Source: Heterotrichella gracilis
Taxonomy: Eukaryota; Sar; Xanthophyceae; Tribonematales; Xanthonemataceae
DNA length: 32,366 nt
Direction of reading: 5' to 3'
Assembly: GCA_032358255.1 (NCBI GenBank)
Contig: JAULBX010027994.1
Span: forward strand, 1-32,366
Shown: positions 11,901 to 22,488 of the stretch, piece after piece
How the letters are laid out: every line of letters begins with the position of its first letter
Position numbering within the stretch: position 1 is the stretch's first letter
Translations under genes and position numbers: made by a program
The notes under the pieces: model-generated
Seen by the model: only the letters and a program-made list of their open reading frames with translations
Database searches by the model: none
Told to the model about the DNA's origin: nothing

Positions 11901-12571
11901 GGCAACAAGTCCAGTACAGCCGATGGTGCCACCCACAAGGATAAGACACGATTGACATACTCATACAGCCAGCCAAGTTGCATGGTGCACAACGCCATCA
12001 CCCGAGCACTTGTGTTCACAGTGCTTGCCTGTGTGGTGTGTAATGCATGCATAAGATGCGCATGCTAGTCTGCACATGGGTGTACCTGGAGCAGGGATAG
12101 GTCCCGCAGGACCTGCAGGTTCTCCTTGTCCCTTCTGAGGGAGTTCTTGTAGCACTTGATGGCCTCGTCGTAGTTTCTGTCTGACCGGTGCATGAGGCTG
12201 TGGGAGCAGGACAAGCATTACCATCCTTGCCGCAGCATATATTGGACAAGGTCAAGAACTACTTGCAGCAGCAGGATGCAGCAGCACATTGGGCCCACTT
12301 ACCCATACACGTGCCAGCACACATGGCTCTGTATGTCATGCTTGACACCAGCCCTGACAAGCTCATAGGCCTCCTCCTTACGGGGCTCTGCCATATAGTT
12401 GATGACAAGCCCCTTCATGCACAGCGTTTCCCCATGCTCTGGGAACTTCTTCAAGACTTGGTCGGCTGCTTTCAGCGCCTTCTTGTACTGCTTTGTCTCA
12501 TAGCACTTTACCACTTGCCTAAACAGGTTGGCCTCCTTGGCAGGCAACGTGCGGTTGTCTTTTGTGGCCAT
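5963..12571 (-). CDS. NAA15: NatA N-terminal acetyltransferase auxiliary subunit NAA15
   Basis: This is the ribosome-anchoring TPR scaffold of NatA, which with catalytic NAA10 acetylates N-terminal Ala, Ser, Thr, Gly, Val and Cys in the cytosol. Exons in transcript order: 12571-12303, 12197-12086, 11794-11516, 11173-11082, 10914-10725, 10521-10424, 10237-10050, 9829-9676, 9361-9181, 8810-8652, 8263-8004, 7741-7609, 7429-7229, 6501-6318, 6273-5963. They join to 2,811 nt, or 936 aa (human 866). Family landmarks in order are [75 protein letters not shown] and KMTLRSY. A Lys/Glu/Arg-rich segment (residues about 600-655) precedes [10 protein letters not shown] and LLLALQSVK. The ATG chosen begins MATKDNR; an upstream in-frame ATG four codons earlier is possible. 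The last two exons are the least conserved. The 727-bp intron before exon 14 holds a foldback element. Confidence 0.95.
6677..6977. repeat. MITE-like foldback element in NAA15 intron 13
   Basis: The segment AAAAATTGAATAGGCAGT (6677-6694) is matched in reverse complement by 6961-6977, with one mismatch and one gap. Inside lies a second inverted repeat, 15-nt arms at 6797-6811 and 6827-6841 (one mismatch, 15-nt loop). A 10-nt GTTCGCGACC at about 6590 also has its complement at about 6951. No coding capacity is seen. The nested symmetry inside the longest intron suggests a non-autonomous DNA transposon, but no clean target-site duplication was found. Confidence 0.4.
9006..9152 (+). repeat. Dispersed intronic repeat, copy 2 (NAA15 intron 9)
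   Basis: This is the counterpart of 1741-1858. It has GCAGTGCCAG at 9070-9079 and a TGTATTGCTGGAACGCATGTA block near 9124-9144, followed by CAACAC. It is in the same strand orientation as copy 1, so it is antisense to NAA15 while copy 1 is sense to MetH. It ends about 30 bp before the acceptor-side exon boundary at 9181. Confidence 0.5.
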
Positions 12572-13596
12572 TGTGATAGACAAACGTGCCCGTAAAAGGG
12601 CGTATGTAGCTGCTCAATGAGGGTAGAGTTGCCTAATCCCGTACACTAGAGATGTTAGTACAGTGCCATCATCGCCAAGAACACACAGTGCGCGCATCAA
12701 CACTGGGTGGGCTCATCATCCATATGCCAGCAGATGTCTTGTAACAGAAGCAGCTGTGAAGAACGGCATATATGCACGTAAATGCGTTGGTGTTCGAAGC
12801 GAACTGTACACTCTCCACTTATGTTGCAATGAAGCTTGCAGTGGTGCGGCTGCTGTTGAGTTAGGGGGTTCAGTGCTTGGAGCGGGTATCCCAGCAAATT
12901 GTCATCGTTATCCCAGTGTCAAGGACTGCCTGGTGACCTGAACTCGCCTCATCTGGGCCACATTTTATAGACCAGCTTGAAGCACGGTAGCGTTGCTGCA
13001 GTTGTAGCCAAGCAACCCAGCCTGTCCACTTGGAAACGCATGATGGTTTCAACACCTCCACCGGCACAGCAAGTGACCATCAGATATGGTTGCCAAATCA
13101 TGGTGAATGGCGCAAATTGCTGGCTTCCAGCGGCGATGGAAGGGTTTGCTGCCCAACAGTTCCAGCCCTGCAAGCAGATATTGCCCATCACCAATGGTTA
13201 TTGTTGTCCCGGGCAATAGCAGTGGGAGTTTGCAATAGCCTTGTGAGTAATTACACACAAGAAAAATACACAAGTTTTTTTCTTTTGATCCTGGACAACC
13301 TCCTTAGGCTTCAACGCTGCCAAAGGTTAACTGCAACCTAATTGGAACCCTGCTATTGCGCGGAACTTGTAATATACGCGTTGCGATAATCGATTGCACA
13401 GTACTGCATAGGAGAAGCTACAGTAAAAAATATGGCAGAACGAGTACACCAAGCAACACAATAGATATGTGCCCAAGCTTGCATTGGACAGGTCGTGACG
13501 CATGAAAATTTCAGGAACAATGCACACCATCCCCATAATATATTCCCCATAATATATTTTTGCTAGAATATACTGCTGGAACCATGTTTCACAGGC
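12572..13596. other. Intergenic region upstream of NAA15 and downstream of CPN60B
   Basis: About 1 kb between two minus-strand genes, so it holds the CPN60B 3' UTR and the NAA15 promoter and 5' UTR. I see no coding exon, no TATA box that can be placed with confidence, and no RNA gene. The only structured element is the short tandem repeat at 13531-13558. Confidence 0.4.
13531..13558 (-). repeat. Tandem 14-bp duplication in CPN60B 3' flank
   Basis: CCCCATAATATATT occurs twice in perfect tandem (13531-13544, 13545-13558), 39 bp past the CPN60B stop. On the transcript strand it reads AATATATTATGGGG twice. It is A/T-rich and close enough to act in 3' end formation, but this is only positional. 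Confidence 0.5.
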
Positions 13597-16500
13597 TTAG
13601 TAGCCACCCATCTCGTTGCCACCGCCTGCTCCTGCGGTCTCGGGCTCTGGGATGTCGGTCACCACCACATCAGATGTCAAGAAAGTCTTGGCCACAGACG
13701 CTGCGTTCTCCAGGGCACACCTGATGACCTTGGTTGGGTCAATGATGCCTGCCACCATCAAGTCCTCGTACACACCTGCACACAGCAAAAAGCCATCAGC
13801 AGCCGAAAATACATTACTGTGACCCAGGGTACGCGTATGCCAATAGTAGGGTGTGCTCAAGTAAGTCCGTTGCATACAATTCAGCAAAACAGCCAGATTG
13901 GCAGGCAGTCCTACAAAAGTAGCGCCAGCATTTCAAACATGTCACTGTTTATACCATTGTAGATCTTGAACGAATTGAGGTCCTGCTGGGTCAGGGTGTG
14001 CACAAAAGGACCACCAAAGCAGCATTCTGATGCAATCAGGGGGTTGTGCATGGGCGCTGCATACCTGTGGCAGCGTTGAAGCCCACGTTGGGGTTGCTCT
14101 GCTCAATGACCTTTTGTACCACCACGCTGCCATTGACGCCAGCGTTGCTGGCAATCAGCTTGAGGGGGTATGCCAGGGAGCGCCTCACAATGTCTGCGCC
14201 GATCCTCTGCTCGTCATTTGACAGCGTCAGCTTGACAGCCTCCACCTTGTCAGACAGCTTGAGCAGCGTGCAGCCGCCACCGATGACAATGCCCTCCTCC
14301 ACAGCGGCCTTGGTGGCGTTCAGCGCGTCCTCCACACGCAGCTTCTTCTCCTTCAGCTCAGTCTCGGTCTGGGCACCAACCTGCAGACACAGAATGAAGA
14401 TCAATCAAAGGTTGAGCATCTCAGCTGCTGAGCACCTATCAACATGCTTCTGCCACAGCAATGCAACAAAGCATATGATGGGTTAAAGCCAGGGCAAGCA
14501 TGCAATGCACCATTGAAGGATTGCTACATTACACCTGTTCCATGACAAAGCCAACATCACTCCAATTCAAGGCTCTGTGCTTGTGAACCAACACCGCATG
14601 GTGCTGCGCGCTACCCACCTGGATGATGGCCACACCCCCAGACAGCCGTGCAACGCGCTCCTTGAGCTTCTCCTGCTCGTACTCGGCATCCGTTGCCTCC
14701 ACCAGGTTCTTGATCTGCTTCACGCGCGCCTCCACATCACCCTGGGTGGACCCGTCACCCACAATGGTGCAGCTCTCCTTGCTCACCTCGACCTTGGCAG
14801 CAGTGCCCAGCACCTCCTCGCCAACCTGTCCACCAAAAGCATCACAATTGAGCGCATTACGGTTGCAAAGCCAGTGAAATGCACGTGTCCCAGCCGCATA
14901 AACCTGTGGCAGCAATGCATGCATTAATCATGAGACAGCATACCAATCAGCAATTCAACTAAGTGCGACCTTTCATGTGCTGCCATACCTGCATGTGCAT
15001 GTCGCCGCACCTAACCCAGGGCCTACCACCGCGCTTACCTTGTCCAGTGACAAACCCAGCTCATCCTTCACCACCTGTCCACCTGTCAAGATAGCAATGT
15101 CCTCCAGGTAGCTGCTCTTGCGCTCACCAAAGCCTGGCGCCTTCAGGGCCACCACCTGGACACACGAGCACGCAAATTAAAGGGTTGGCCCTGTCATCAT
15201 GGACAATGATTCTGCTGAAGAACTCGTACGTGATCATTTAAACAAACAAACCTGCCGGTGCTGGATTGCAAATACATATGCTGGTGCTGAAAGATGTTTT
15301 TTGATGACCGTACCTTCAAGTTGCCGCGCAGCTTGTTCACCACCAGCGTGGCGAGTGCCTCCTGCTCAATGTCCTCTGCCATGATGAGCAGGGGGAAGTT
15401 GCCGCGGATGGCAGCTTCCAAGATGTGGATGATGTCGCGGGCGCTGCTAATCTTTTTGTCAACCAGCAGCAGCTTGCATGGGGAGTATTCCGTCATCTAT
15501 TCAACAAGAAGCAATGTCATGTAAGCTCAATATAATTGATCAACATATTTGGCAGCCAGCCAATTACTCATGCAACAATTCTGTGCTCAGGGTGCACATG
15601 CAAGCTGCAAAGTGCTCATACATCTATGCCTGCTGTGGAGTTGCTTTCCATCAAGGCGCTGTCCACACTTACCATGCGCTCAGGGTCAGTGACAAAGTAA
15701 GGAGAGATGTATCCACGGTCGAACTGCATGCCCTCCACAACATACAGGTTGTCCTCAGCTGTGCGCGACTCCTCCATGGACACAACACCCTGGCGCCCCA
15801 CGCGTGCCATGGCGTCGCTGATGAGCTGACCGATCTGCAACAGCAAAGACGGGGTTAAGAAAGTACCACCGGTGCAAGGTGGGGTGTGGGCAGTTGCATT
15901 GAGCGTGATGTGTTGCATTGTGGTGGAGGTGCAACATGCACTGAAAGCGGAAACATGAACGCTTACCGTTTCGTTGCCGCCGGCTGACACGGTGGCAACA
16001 TTGGCCAAATCACTGTCTTGGACCTCAGTGGACAACAGCTTCAGCTCCTTCACAAGTCCCGCCACAGTCTTCTCAATGCCACGGGTCAGCTGCACAGGGT
16101 TGGCGCCTGCAGCAATGATTTTCATGCCCTCTGCAATCATGGCAGCAGCCAGGATGGTGGCTGTTGTGGTGCCGTCGCCAGCAATGTCATTGGTTTTCTG
16201 GGCGGCCTGCAGGAGTACAGCAGCATGCTGAGTGACTTTTGAAGCATACTACCATATGGAGGTTTTCTTTATCAATTACTGTAGTATCTACAGGAAGACT
16301 TGCAATAACCACACACCTGACGGACAAGCTTTGCGCCAATGTTCTCCACTGGGTCCTCAAGCTCCACCTCCTTGGCCACTGTGACTCCATCGTTCACAAT
16401 CTTGGGAGAGCCATACTTGGTCTCCAGCACAACGTTCCTGCCCTGCAACCAGAGACGTGCTGCGGTTGGCATATTGATACGACTATGTGAGTGGCACAAG

Positions 16501-17113
16501 TTTGACGCAGTGCCACTGAACTGGGCAGTTGCATATAGCGGCTGTGGAACAGGCCATCCACCTACCTTGGGCCCCAATGTCACACCGACGACTGTGGCTA
16601 GCTTGTCTACGCCAGCTTGCATCCGCTTCAAAGCCTCTCCATTCTTGTTGAAGTGCAGCTCTTTGGCAGCACGAGTGGTCACACTCCGCCTGCACCAGCA
16701 GCGTTGGTGACATTGACCCCGCGCGTGTGTGCAATTGTGTGTGTGCCAATCCTGACCAAATAAGGTATGCATGGTTGTGGGCAAGTGTGCACTAGTTTAT
16801 GCCTAACAGGTATGTCTTGTTTGCGGAGCACGTTAAGGAACGTGCTCGGTTGGAAAGTTGTGCAGTCGCCGGCTGGTTGCAAACTTCCAGAAGCTACACT
16901 GACCTGCTGCGTCCAGTGCTGGAGCGAGTCTGCAGCAGCTGCGCCCCTGCACAACGCACCATAACTACGTTAAACTGCGTTCACTGTTAGGTACAGGTCC
17001 TCGAGGTTTGTGACAAACAGGGTGGCTCGTTATGCGCATGGGCACAGGTGGGCATGCTACATTCGTGGCTAGCCAAACTTACCGCTTGGTGCAACGAAAG
17101 CACTCTTCTCCAT
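13597..17113 (-). CDS. CPN60B: Chloroplast chaperonin 60 subunit beta
   Basis: ATP-driven barrel chaperonin of the plastid stroma that folds Rubisco large subunit and other imported proteins together with CPN60 alpha and CPN20/CPN10. Exons: 17113-17083, 16946-16904, 16689-16566, 16442-16317, 16206-15967, 15834-15673, 15496-15314, 15155-15039, 14825-14619, 14380-14065, 13775-13597. They join to 1,728 nt, or 575 aa. The first two small exons give an Arg/Ser-rich transit peptide starting [10 protein letters not shown], and maturation is expected near [11 protein letters not shown]. GroEL motifs follow: [24 protein letters not shown], nucleotide loop [76 protein letters not shown]. The ending GGNEMGGY replaces the bacterial GGM tail. 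The beta assignment rests on remembered algal CPN60B sequence. The 5' end is less certain than the rest, because a non-coding leader exon may lie upstream. Confidence 0.93.
16826..16847. repeat. Hairpin in CPN60B intron 2
   Basis: Perfect 9-bp arms (GAGCACGTT at 16826-16834, AACGTGCTC at 16839-16847) with a 4-nt loop. It sits in the 16690-16903 intron of CPN60B. A TTCCAGAA, matching a minimal heat-shock-element dimer, lies 38 bp away at 16885-16892. Both are short and may be chance. Confidence 0.35.
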
Positions 17114-17837
17114 GACGAAGGACCTGCACAAAGATACCATAGAGGTTACAAAGAGCCGTGTAGCACCAACGAGCACTCTGCAGAGTTTGGCTGGACGGGA
17201 ACAAGGTCAGTATCGCCAATATGCCATCACAGACAGGTTTCGTACCCTGCGACAAGACCAGCCTGCATTGCGTTCAGCAGCGCAGCTGCACCGCGCGCAC
17301 AGAAGAGTGTCTAGTGTTGTAGTTTTCGGGGATGTCAACGTGAACGCACCCGGCTTGCTTGCTAAGCAAAGGCGAGCCAAGACCACTGCTTTATGGTGAT
17401 GCCATCGCCCAGACAGCACGAGAAGCCAGCGGAACATCGAGAACACTGTGGCGGCCGGATTTCTGCATTTTGGTGGGGATTAAATATATCCCCAGACTTA
17501 TTGCACGTTGACTTGAGCTTCAAAATCCTGTGCAGTCAAACACCCACCACCATAAAGTTACTGGTGATGGTACCGTGCAGGTCTACTCTGCTGTACTCTG
17601 CCCCAGTGTATGCCTACTATTGTGCCTTGCAATCTGCCTTGAACCAAGGTCGCTGTTGAAAGTAGTTCAATCGGGCCCACCTGCTGTAACCCTACACGGC
17701 TCGTTGCTTGTCGCAAGAGCCAGGTTTCTGAACGTTGCAAGGATGTGTCGAGGTGGCTAGTCCAGAGTTGCAATAGCGGCAGATCAAACGTGGGTACCTA
17801 GGGTAGGTGGCTCAAACCTACTCTGTGTTCATCCAAG
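17114..17837. other. Shared 5' region of CPN60B and the downstream plus-strand gene
   Basis: The region between the CPN60B start and the first phased exon of the plus-strand unknown gene. The unknown gene's first recognised exon has no in-frame ATG, so one or more 5' exons must lie here or overlap CPN60B. Candidate starts are ATG at 17112 (opening a 95-codon frame) and ATG at 17393, but I cannot join either by splice phase with confidence. Promoters of both genes are expected here. Confidence 0.45.
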
Positions 17838-20800
17838 AGAGAGGCACGACAACGGGAACTGTTGGATACCCGGGGCAACAAGATGGGGATACCCGGTCTG
17901 AGAAGCGGGAAATTGAGAGGGCTCTCTGGGATGCTCAGCTGTTTCGCGCCGCAACAGCTCAGTCCACGCCCTGGCAACGCAGGACAGCAGCACGAGGTAA
18001 GCGATCTCTTGAAAGGCAGCTGGTTTGCAATTTTTTCGTAAGAAAGACGGTGTCAGACTCTTGCACATGTTGCAGGGAGGTGAACCCTACTGCACCGGGC
18101 GTGAGAAGCACGTTGGCCAAGAACAACTGGGCCCTCTTTCACACAGGTGATTTCCTGCTTTTGGTGTGGCAGTTGTATCAAAGGGCTGCTGCACCCAAGG
18201 GCTCATAGTGCCACTCCTCCCTGATGCAGGCTTCACAGCGCAGTGCAGCAACAGAACAAGGAGGGCTGTACCTCAACGAGGCCAGAAGACAGCAGGGCTG
18301 TTGAGCTATTGAAAGAGTGTGGAGCAGAGCTCTTCAGCTTGAAGCAGCAGCAGGGTGCCTTGCTGGTGCGAAAGTGGCTGTCAACTGCTTTCACTGTGGG
18401 TACAGCGTGGTTAAGAGCCTGTTCTGATACCCCTGTGTTGCCCCGCAGGCTAGGAGCAAAGTGCTGGCAGTTCTCACCGACGAGATAGAAAACTACTATG
18501 ACTTATGTGAGCTGCCCTTGGCTGAGGCGGAAGGGCTGTACAAGGTCCTCGTGGAGAAGCATGCACTGCCACCACAGGACAAGGCTTTGCTGGTGCAGCT
18601 GCTCAGCAAAGTTGCTGTCTTGAATGATGCTCGTCAAAGTGCAGAAAAGGTACAGCTCAACCATCACGGCGGATTCCTGACGTATATACATGTGAACCCT
18701 CACTGCAATCCATTACGCATGTAGGAAAACCACAGAGTTTCCAAGCTGCTTGAGGCTTCTGAAGCCGCACGGCGGCAGGCAGAGTATGCGCGCGCTCAGG
18801 CAGAGGCTTTGGCAGATGCCAGGTGGGTGCTTGGTAGTGTCAGGTTGCTGCATTGCAAGGCTTCCTTGCAAGGGCAAAACGCAGAGCATATCACGCATTC
18901 TCTGGGCTTGCAGGGGCCAAGCTTTGTCCAAGGCAACCAAAGATACAAAAGTGGCTGAGTTGGAGCAAACGCTGCTGCAAGAAGCCCTCACAAGGTAAAC
19001 ATCGCGTTGATTTTTTTTTTGCACACTGGCTCCCGACCAAGTTTTTTTGTAGCCTGGGGTGGCCCGGGGCAAAATTCTCCTCTTTATTTCTGTGTTTCCC
19101 GGCTTGGCATGTGCCTTGCCTGGTGCCTTGTAACCTTTGGCGCCGCGGGAAAAATTGCACAGTGCCACCCCTTCATAGACCATGCACCAACGCCCGGCCA
19201 ATTTCTCTGTGCAGGGCACTTGATGAGCTGAGGCTGCCAACAGACAACTCGGACGTGAGACTGCAGACCCCACAACCGCAAGCAGGTAAGAAACGGTTCA
19301 ATACGACACATGCCCCGGATGGCAAACTGCTGCCAAGGCCGATATAATAACCGCTGATCACGGTGTGCTTGTGCAGGCGGCCATGGGACTCCTCTGTCAG
19401 AGGATCACATTCAATCTCTGGCGAGCTCCGTTTACCGGATTTTGAAGCGACCGCGAGATGCTGCTACAGCCAGTTTCGCGTTCTCCCCAGTGCAGCAGGA
19501 GCCTGAGTCACCAGACTCTATCCCAGGGGTGGGCACGAGTGCAGCCGAACTCCACAGCCATGCTTCGCAGCCACGCGTTGAGACCATGGGGCAATGCAAA
19601 CCGCATGCACCATCCAAGAGCAGCTCAGCTTGCGACACCGCCGCATCATCTCCGCACAGCGTCAGGAGCGTTGGATCGCTGCAGCAGTGTCCTGTGCTGC
19701 CCGCGACCAGCGGGGATGGCATGCGTGCGGAGGGAGCATCCAGTGACATGAGCAGACCTGGTGCACACCAGGCTCCATGCACAGAGGTCTCTGGGCGACA
19801 GCAGCTTGCCAGCAGCCATGGAGCATGGATGCAAACAGGTCAGCATGCACCGAGCCATGCCAGCACGTCAGATGCCCAGCTGGATTGTGCGCTCCCACCC
19901 AGCACTGCAACAGGCGCTCCAGACTTGAGCCCATTCCATCAAGCATTTGCTGCCCTGGAGGCTCAGAAGTTTTGTGCTTCGCAAAGCAGCCTCCCAGCTG
20001 CTCCACAAGCTCAGCAAGGAGCCGCCATGTTCCCTCGCCCATCCCAGGAACCGGTGGTGTTCACCAGCCGGGCAACCAAGCTGCATGGAGTTGCAAGGAG
20101 CAGGCAAAGCCGGCATCAGAAAGCATCCCATCTCAGCAACAGCAGAGAATCGCAAAACAGTGGTGCTACAAGCAACTCTTTTGAGTTTGTTTTTGGGCAG
20201 CAGCGCCAGGAGGGCATTTCTCAGCAATTGAGTGGCGGCACTGTCGATCCCCATGCGCAGCCAGCAAACCATGTACCCCAGCATGTACAGGGTAGCACGG
20301 CAGGCATCTTTGATGAGGTTGCCTACCCAGGCCACACATCAGCTGCTCAATTTGGGCAGATACAGCAGCCATCCTTTCTGCAGCAGGCAGCGCAAAGCCT
20401 GTCAGCACCTATTTCGGCACAGCCAACGGCGGCAGATTCCATTGAAATCATCCGCCAGCGATATGCGCATCTCTTGCCAGCAACTTTGGATGCTGGCACA
20501 CCAGCACAGGATAGCCATCGTGTATCCACAGCGTTGCAAGGTCTCAACATACTTGAGAATCTTGCTGCAGTTGACATGCAGCATGCAGCGACCAGTCAGC
20601 ATGAGCGACCTGTTTCACATGAACAGCCGGCATCCAGCAGCTGGGATGAGCATCGGTCAAGACTGGCAGCTCAGCGTGCGCAAAGGGCAGCAGCCGCACA
20701 CCGCAGGGCGCTCAGTGACGTGCCTGAAATGGACCCAGGTGATGCCGCAGGGTTTGAGCCATCCTCAGTCACAGGGCAAGGCCCTTGGACCACCAATCCC

Positions 20801-21592
20801 ATTTTCTCACCGCACAAGGCCGATGCGCGTGAGGAGTCGCGCACTCAGCGTGCCACGTCCTCTGTGGGCATGCGCTCCTTCAATGGGGTGGACGTGGACC
20901 AGGCCAGCAGCAGGCCAGCTTCCCCTCTCAACATCACGCCACGCCACATGCAGCGGTTCAACACCGATGGGCTCATCAGCCCTGGTGGATCAGTGCAACG
21001 GCATGTTCATGCGAGTCATGAGAGGGTTTCAGAGGCAGACCTGAGGGGCATGGGGATGCAGCCAGCTGTATCCAAGCAGTCTGCAGCACACACCCATGCT
21101 GTCACGGCATCGGCGGGAGCTACTGAACCACAAGAGCAATTGCGATTCCGCGCACAATCGCGATTGTCAGCAAACAATTTCCGGCGGGCGTCAGAAAGGC
21201 TGCATGCGCATGTGGCGCTAGCAGAGCATGGTCATGGTTCCTCCATGGCAGGGGCAGCAGGCCGGCCTGCGTTTCCCTCAGCAGCTGGCAGGCAACATTC
21301 ATCAGCCTCAGCGGGTTCCATAGAAGCGCACCACAGCCCTCGACGCGCTGCCAAGAAGCCCAGGCCACTTCATTTGGTGCATGCTGCAGAGGTTGGGGAG
21401 GCTGCAGTCCGTAGGGGCTCGGTTGATGTGCATGCTCCTGGGGAACGGCACCAGAATGAGAACAATTCGCCGAACATGCCGCCACTTTTTGTTGCGCACA
21501 GCATTCAGTTTGCCAAAACACCAAAGAAGGCTGTGACTGACAGCATTTTCTCATCAGTGCAGCTCAGCAGGAAGGATGTTGCTTTCAACTGA
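17838..21592 (+). CDS. Unknown large protein: helical N-terminal part, long low-complexity C-terminal part (5' end unresolved)
   Basis: Not recognised. Phase-consistent exons: about 17838-17996, 18080-18146, 18230-18365, 18449-18649, 18725-18822, 18914-18994, 19215-19285, 19377-21592, about 1,010 codons with the true start upstream. The middle exons encode a charged, Leu/Ala-rich helical stretch (ENHRVSKLLEASEAARRQAE, KVAELEQTLLQEALTRALDE) that looks like coiled coil. The final 738-codon exon is Ser/Gln/Ala/His-rich and probably disordered. It has scattered proline-directed sites (FSPVQQEPESP, LNITPRHM, LISPGGS), ends with basic clusters (AAKKPRP, KTPKKAV), and has no membrane segment. A retroposon copy sits in the 18995-19214 intron. 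A phosphoregulated scaffold or cytoskeletal or nuclear-envelope role is conceivable but only inferred from composition. The acceptor at 18080 and the donor at 18366 (83-bp intron) are the least certain joins. Confidence 0.7.
19019..19161 (+). mobile_element. 5'-truncated retroposon copy A, plus orientation, in an intron
   Basis: Element body 19026-19154: it begins CTGGCTCCCGACCAAG, continues through TTTCCCGGCTTGGCATGTG, and ends CTTTGGCGCCGCGGG plus AAAAA. It is flanked by TTGCACA at 19019-19025 and 19155-19161, a likely short target-site duplication. The same sequence recurs in reverse orientation at 31612-31723 and 32168-32278, and as a 3' stub at 30260-30297. The poly(A) end and variable 5' ends indicate target-primed retroposition. 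Confidence 0.7.
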
Positions 21593-21657
21593 AGTGGTTT
21601 GCCCCCTCTTTTGCTGGTCATCAGTGTTTTGCCTCAATATTGTATGTATTTGGAGGG

Positions 21658-21663
21658 AATAAA
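21658..21663 (+). terminator. AATAAA poly(A) signal of the unknown gene
   Basis: AATAAA lies 66 nt after the stop of the 738-codon final exon, inside an A/T-rich tail. Its position supports 21592 as the true end of the gene. Confidence 0.55.
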
Positions 21664-22488
21664 TATACGTGATTTATTGCTATGCAACCTTTGTTCTTGT
21701 TGTCCCAGCTTGCCAGTCAATTGAGAATTGGGACATCAGCACCCGTTGTGTCGGCCTTGGCCATGTTGCTTGCCTTTCGATTATTATTAATTAATGGAAT
21801 ACAATGTGAGCAATGAATTAGATAGTGGCCCTTTGCTTTTAATACAGTGTTGTGATTCTTGACGATTGATGCTTCCAACACCATCATTAATGACGAGTGC
21901 ATGCATCATGCTGCAGCCTCCAGCCGCTGCGGCATCGACAATGAATTTAATAAGTTTTTACCACTGGCAGTTGGTAGCTTGGAAATTCAGCACTGCTGCC
22001 AGCTCATCCAATACATATGTCTAGCTACGGCATCCAAGTGTGGCTACAGTGGAAATGCGCAGCTGCATGCAGGAAATACCAGCGGCCACGTGCACATCCC
22101 TGTCATGGCATCAATGATTGGATGAGTGTCAAATCGACTGGCAATGTCTGTGCCATGCCAGTCAGCACAAAAAATGGACGAATTAAGCCCCAGGGGCACA
22201 CAAGCATAGCACACAGTGGCACTGGTCATCAAACTACCATTGCGACCTTAATGTATACAGCCGTGGCGACTCACAAAACAAGTGGTGCTGCGTAGCGTAT
22301 CACTTGTGAGCACAGTGTACGGCATTCCCCGGATTACTTGCCAATTCTGATCAGGCTTAATGACAAAACAAGGCGGCCCCGCACAAGCCATAACCAGCTG
22401 CACAAGCCTTTGCACATTAACAGCACGCTGGCCTCCGAAACTCAATGACTTGAGGTCAAGCACAACGGGGCCTGCCAGCAGTCTGCGA
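21664..22488. other. Convergent intergenic region between the unknown gene and OAT
   Basis: About 0.8 kb with no coding exon, RNA gene or clear repeat that I can support. It must hold the OAT 3' UTR. Several short frames on both strands lack codon or family support. Confidence 0.4.

Noticed and set aside
16885..16892. Heat-shock element controlling CPN60B
   Set aside because: Only a two-unit TTCnnGAA is present and it is within an intron; such an 8-mer is expected by chance in a window of this size.
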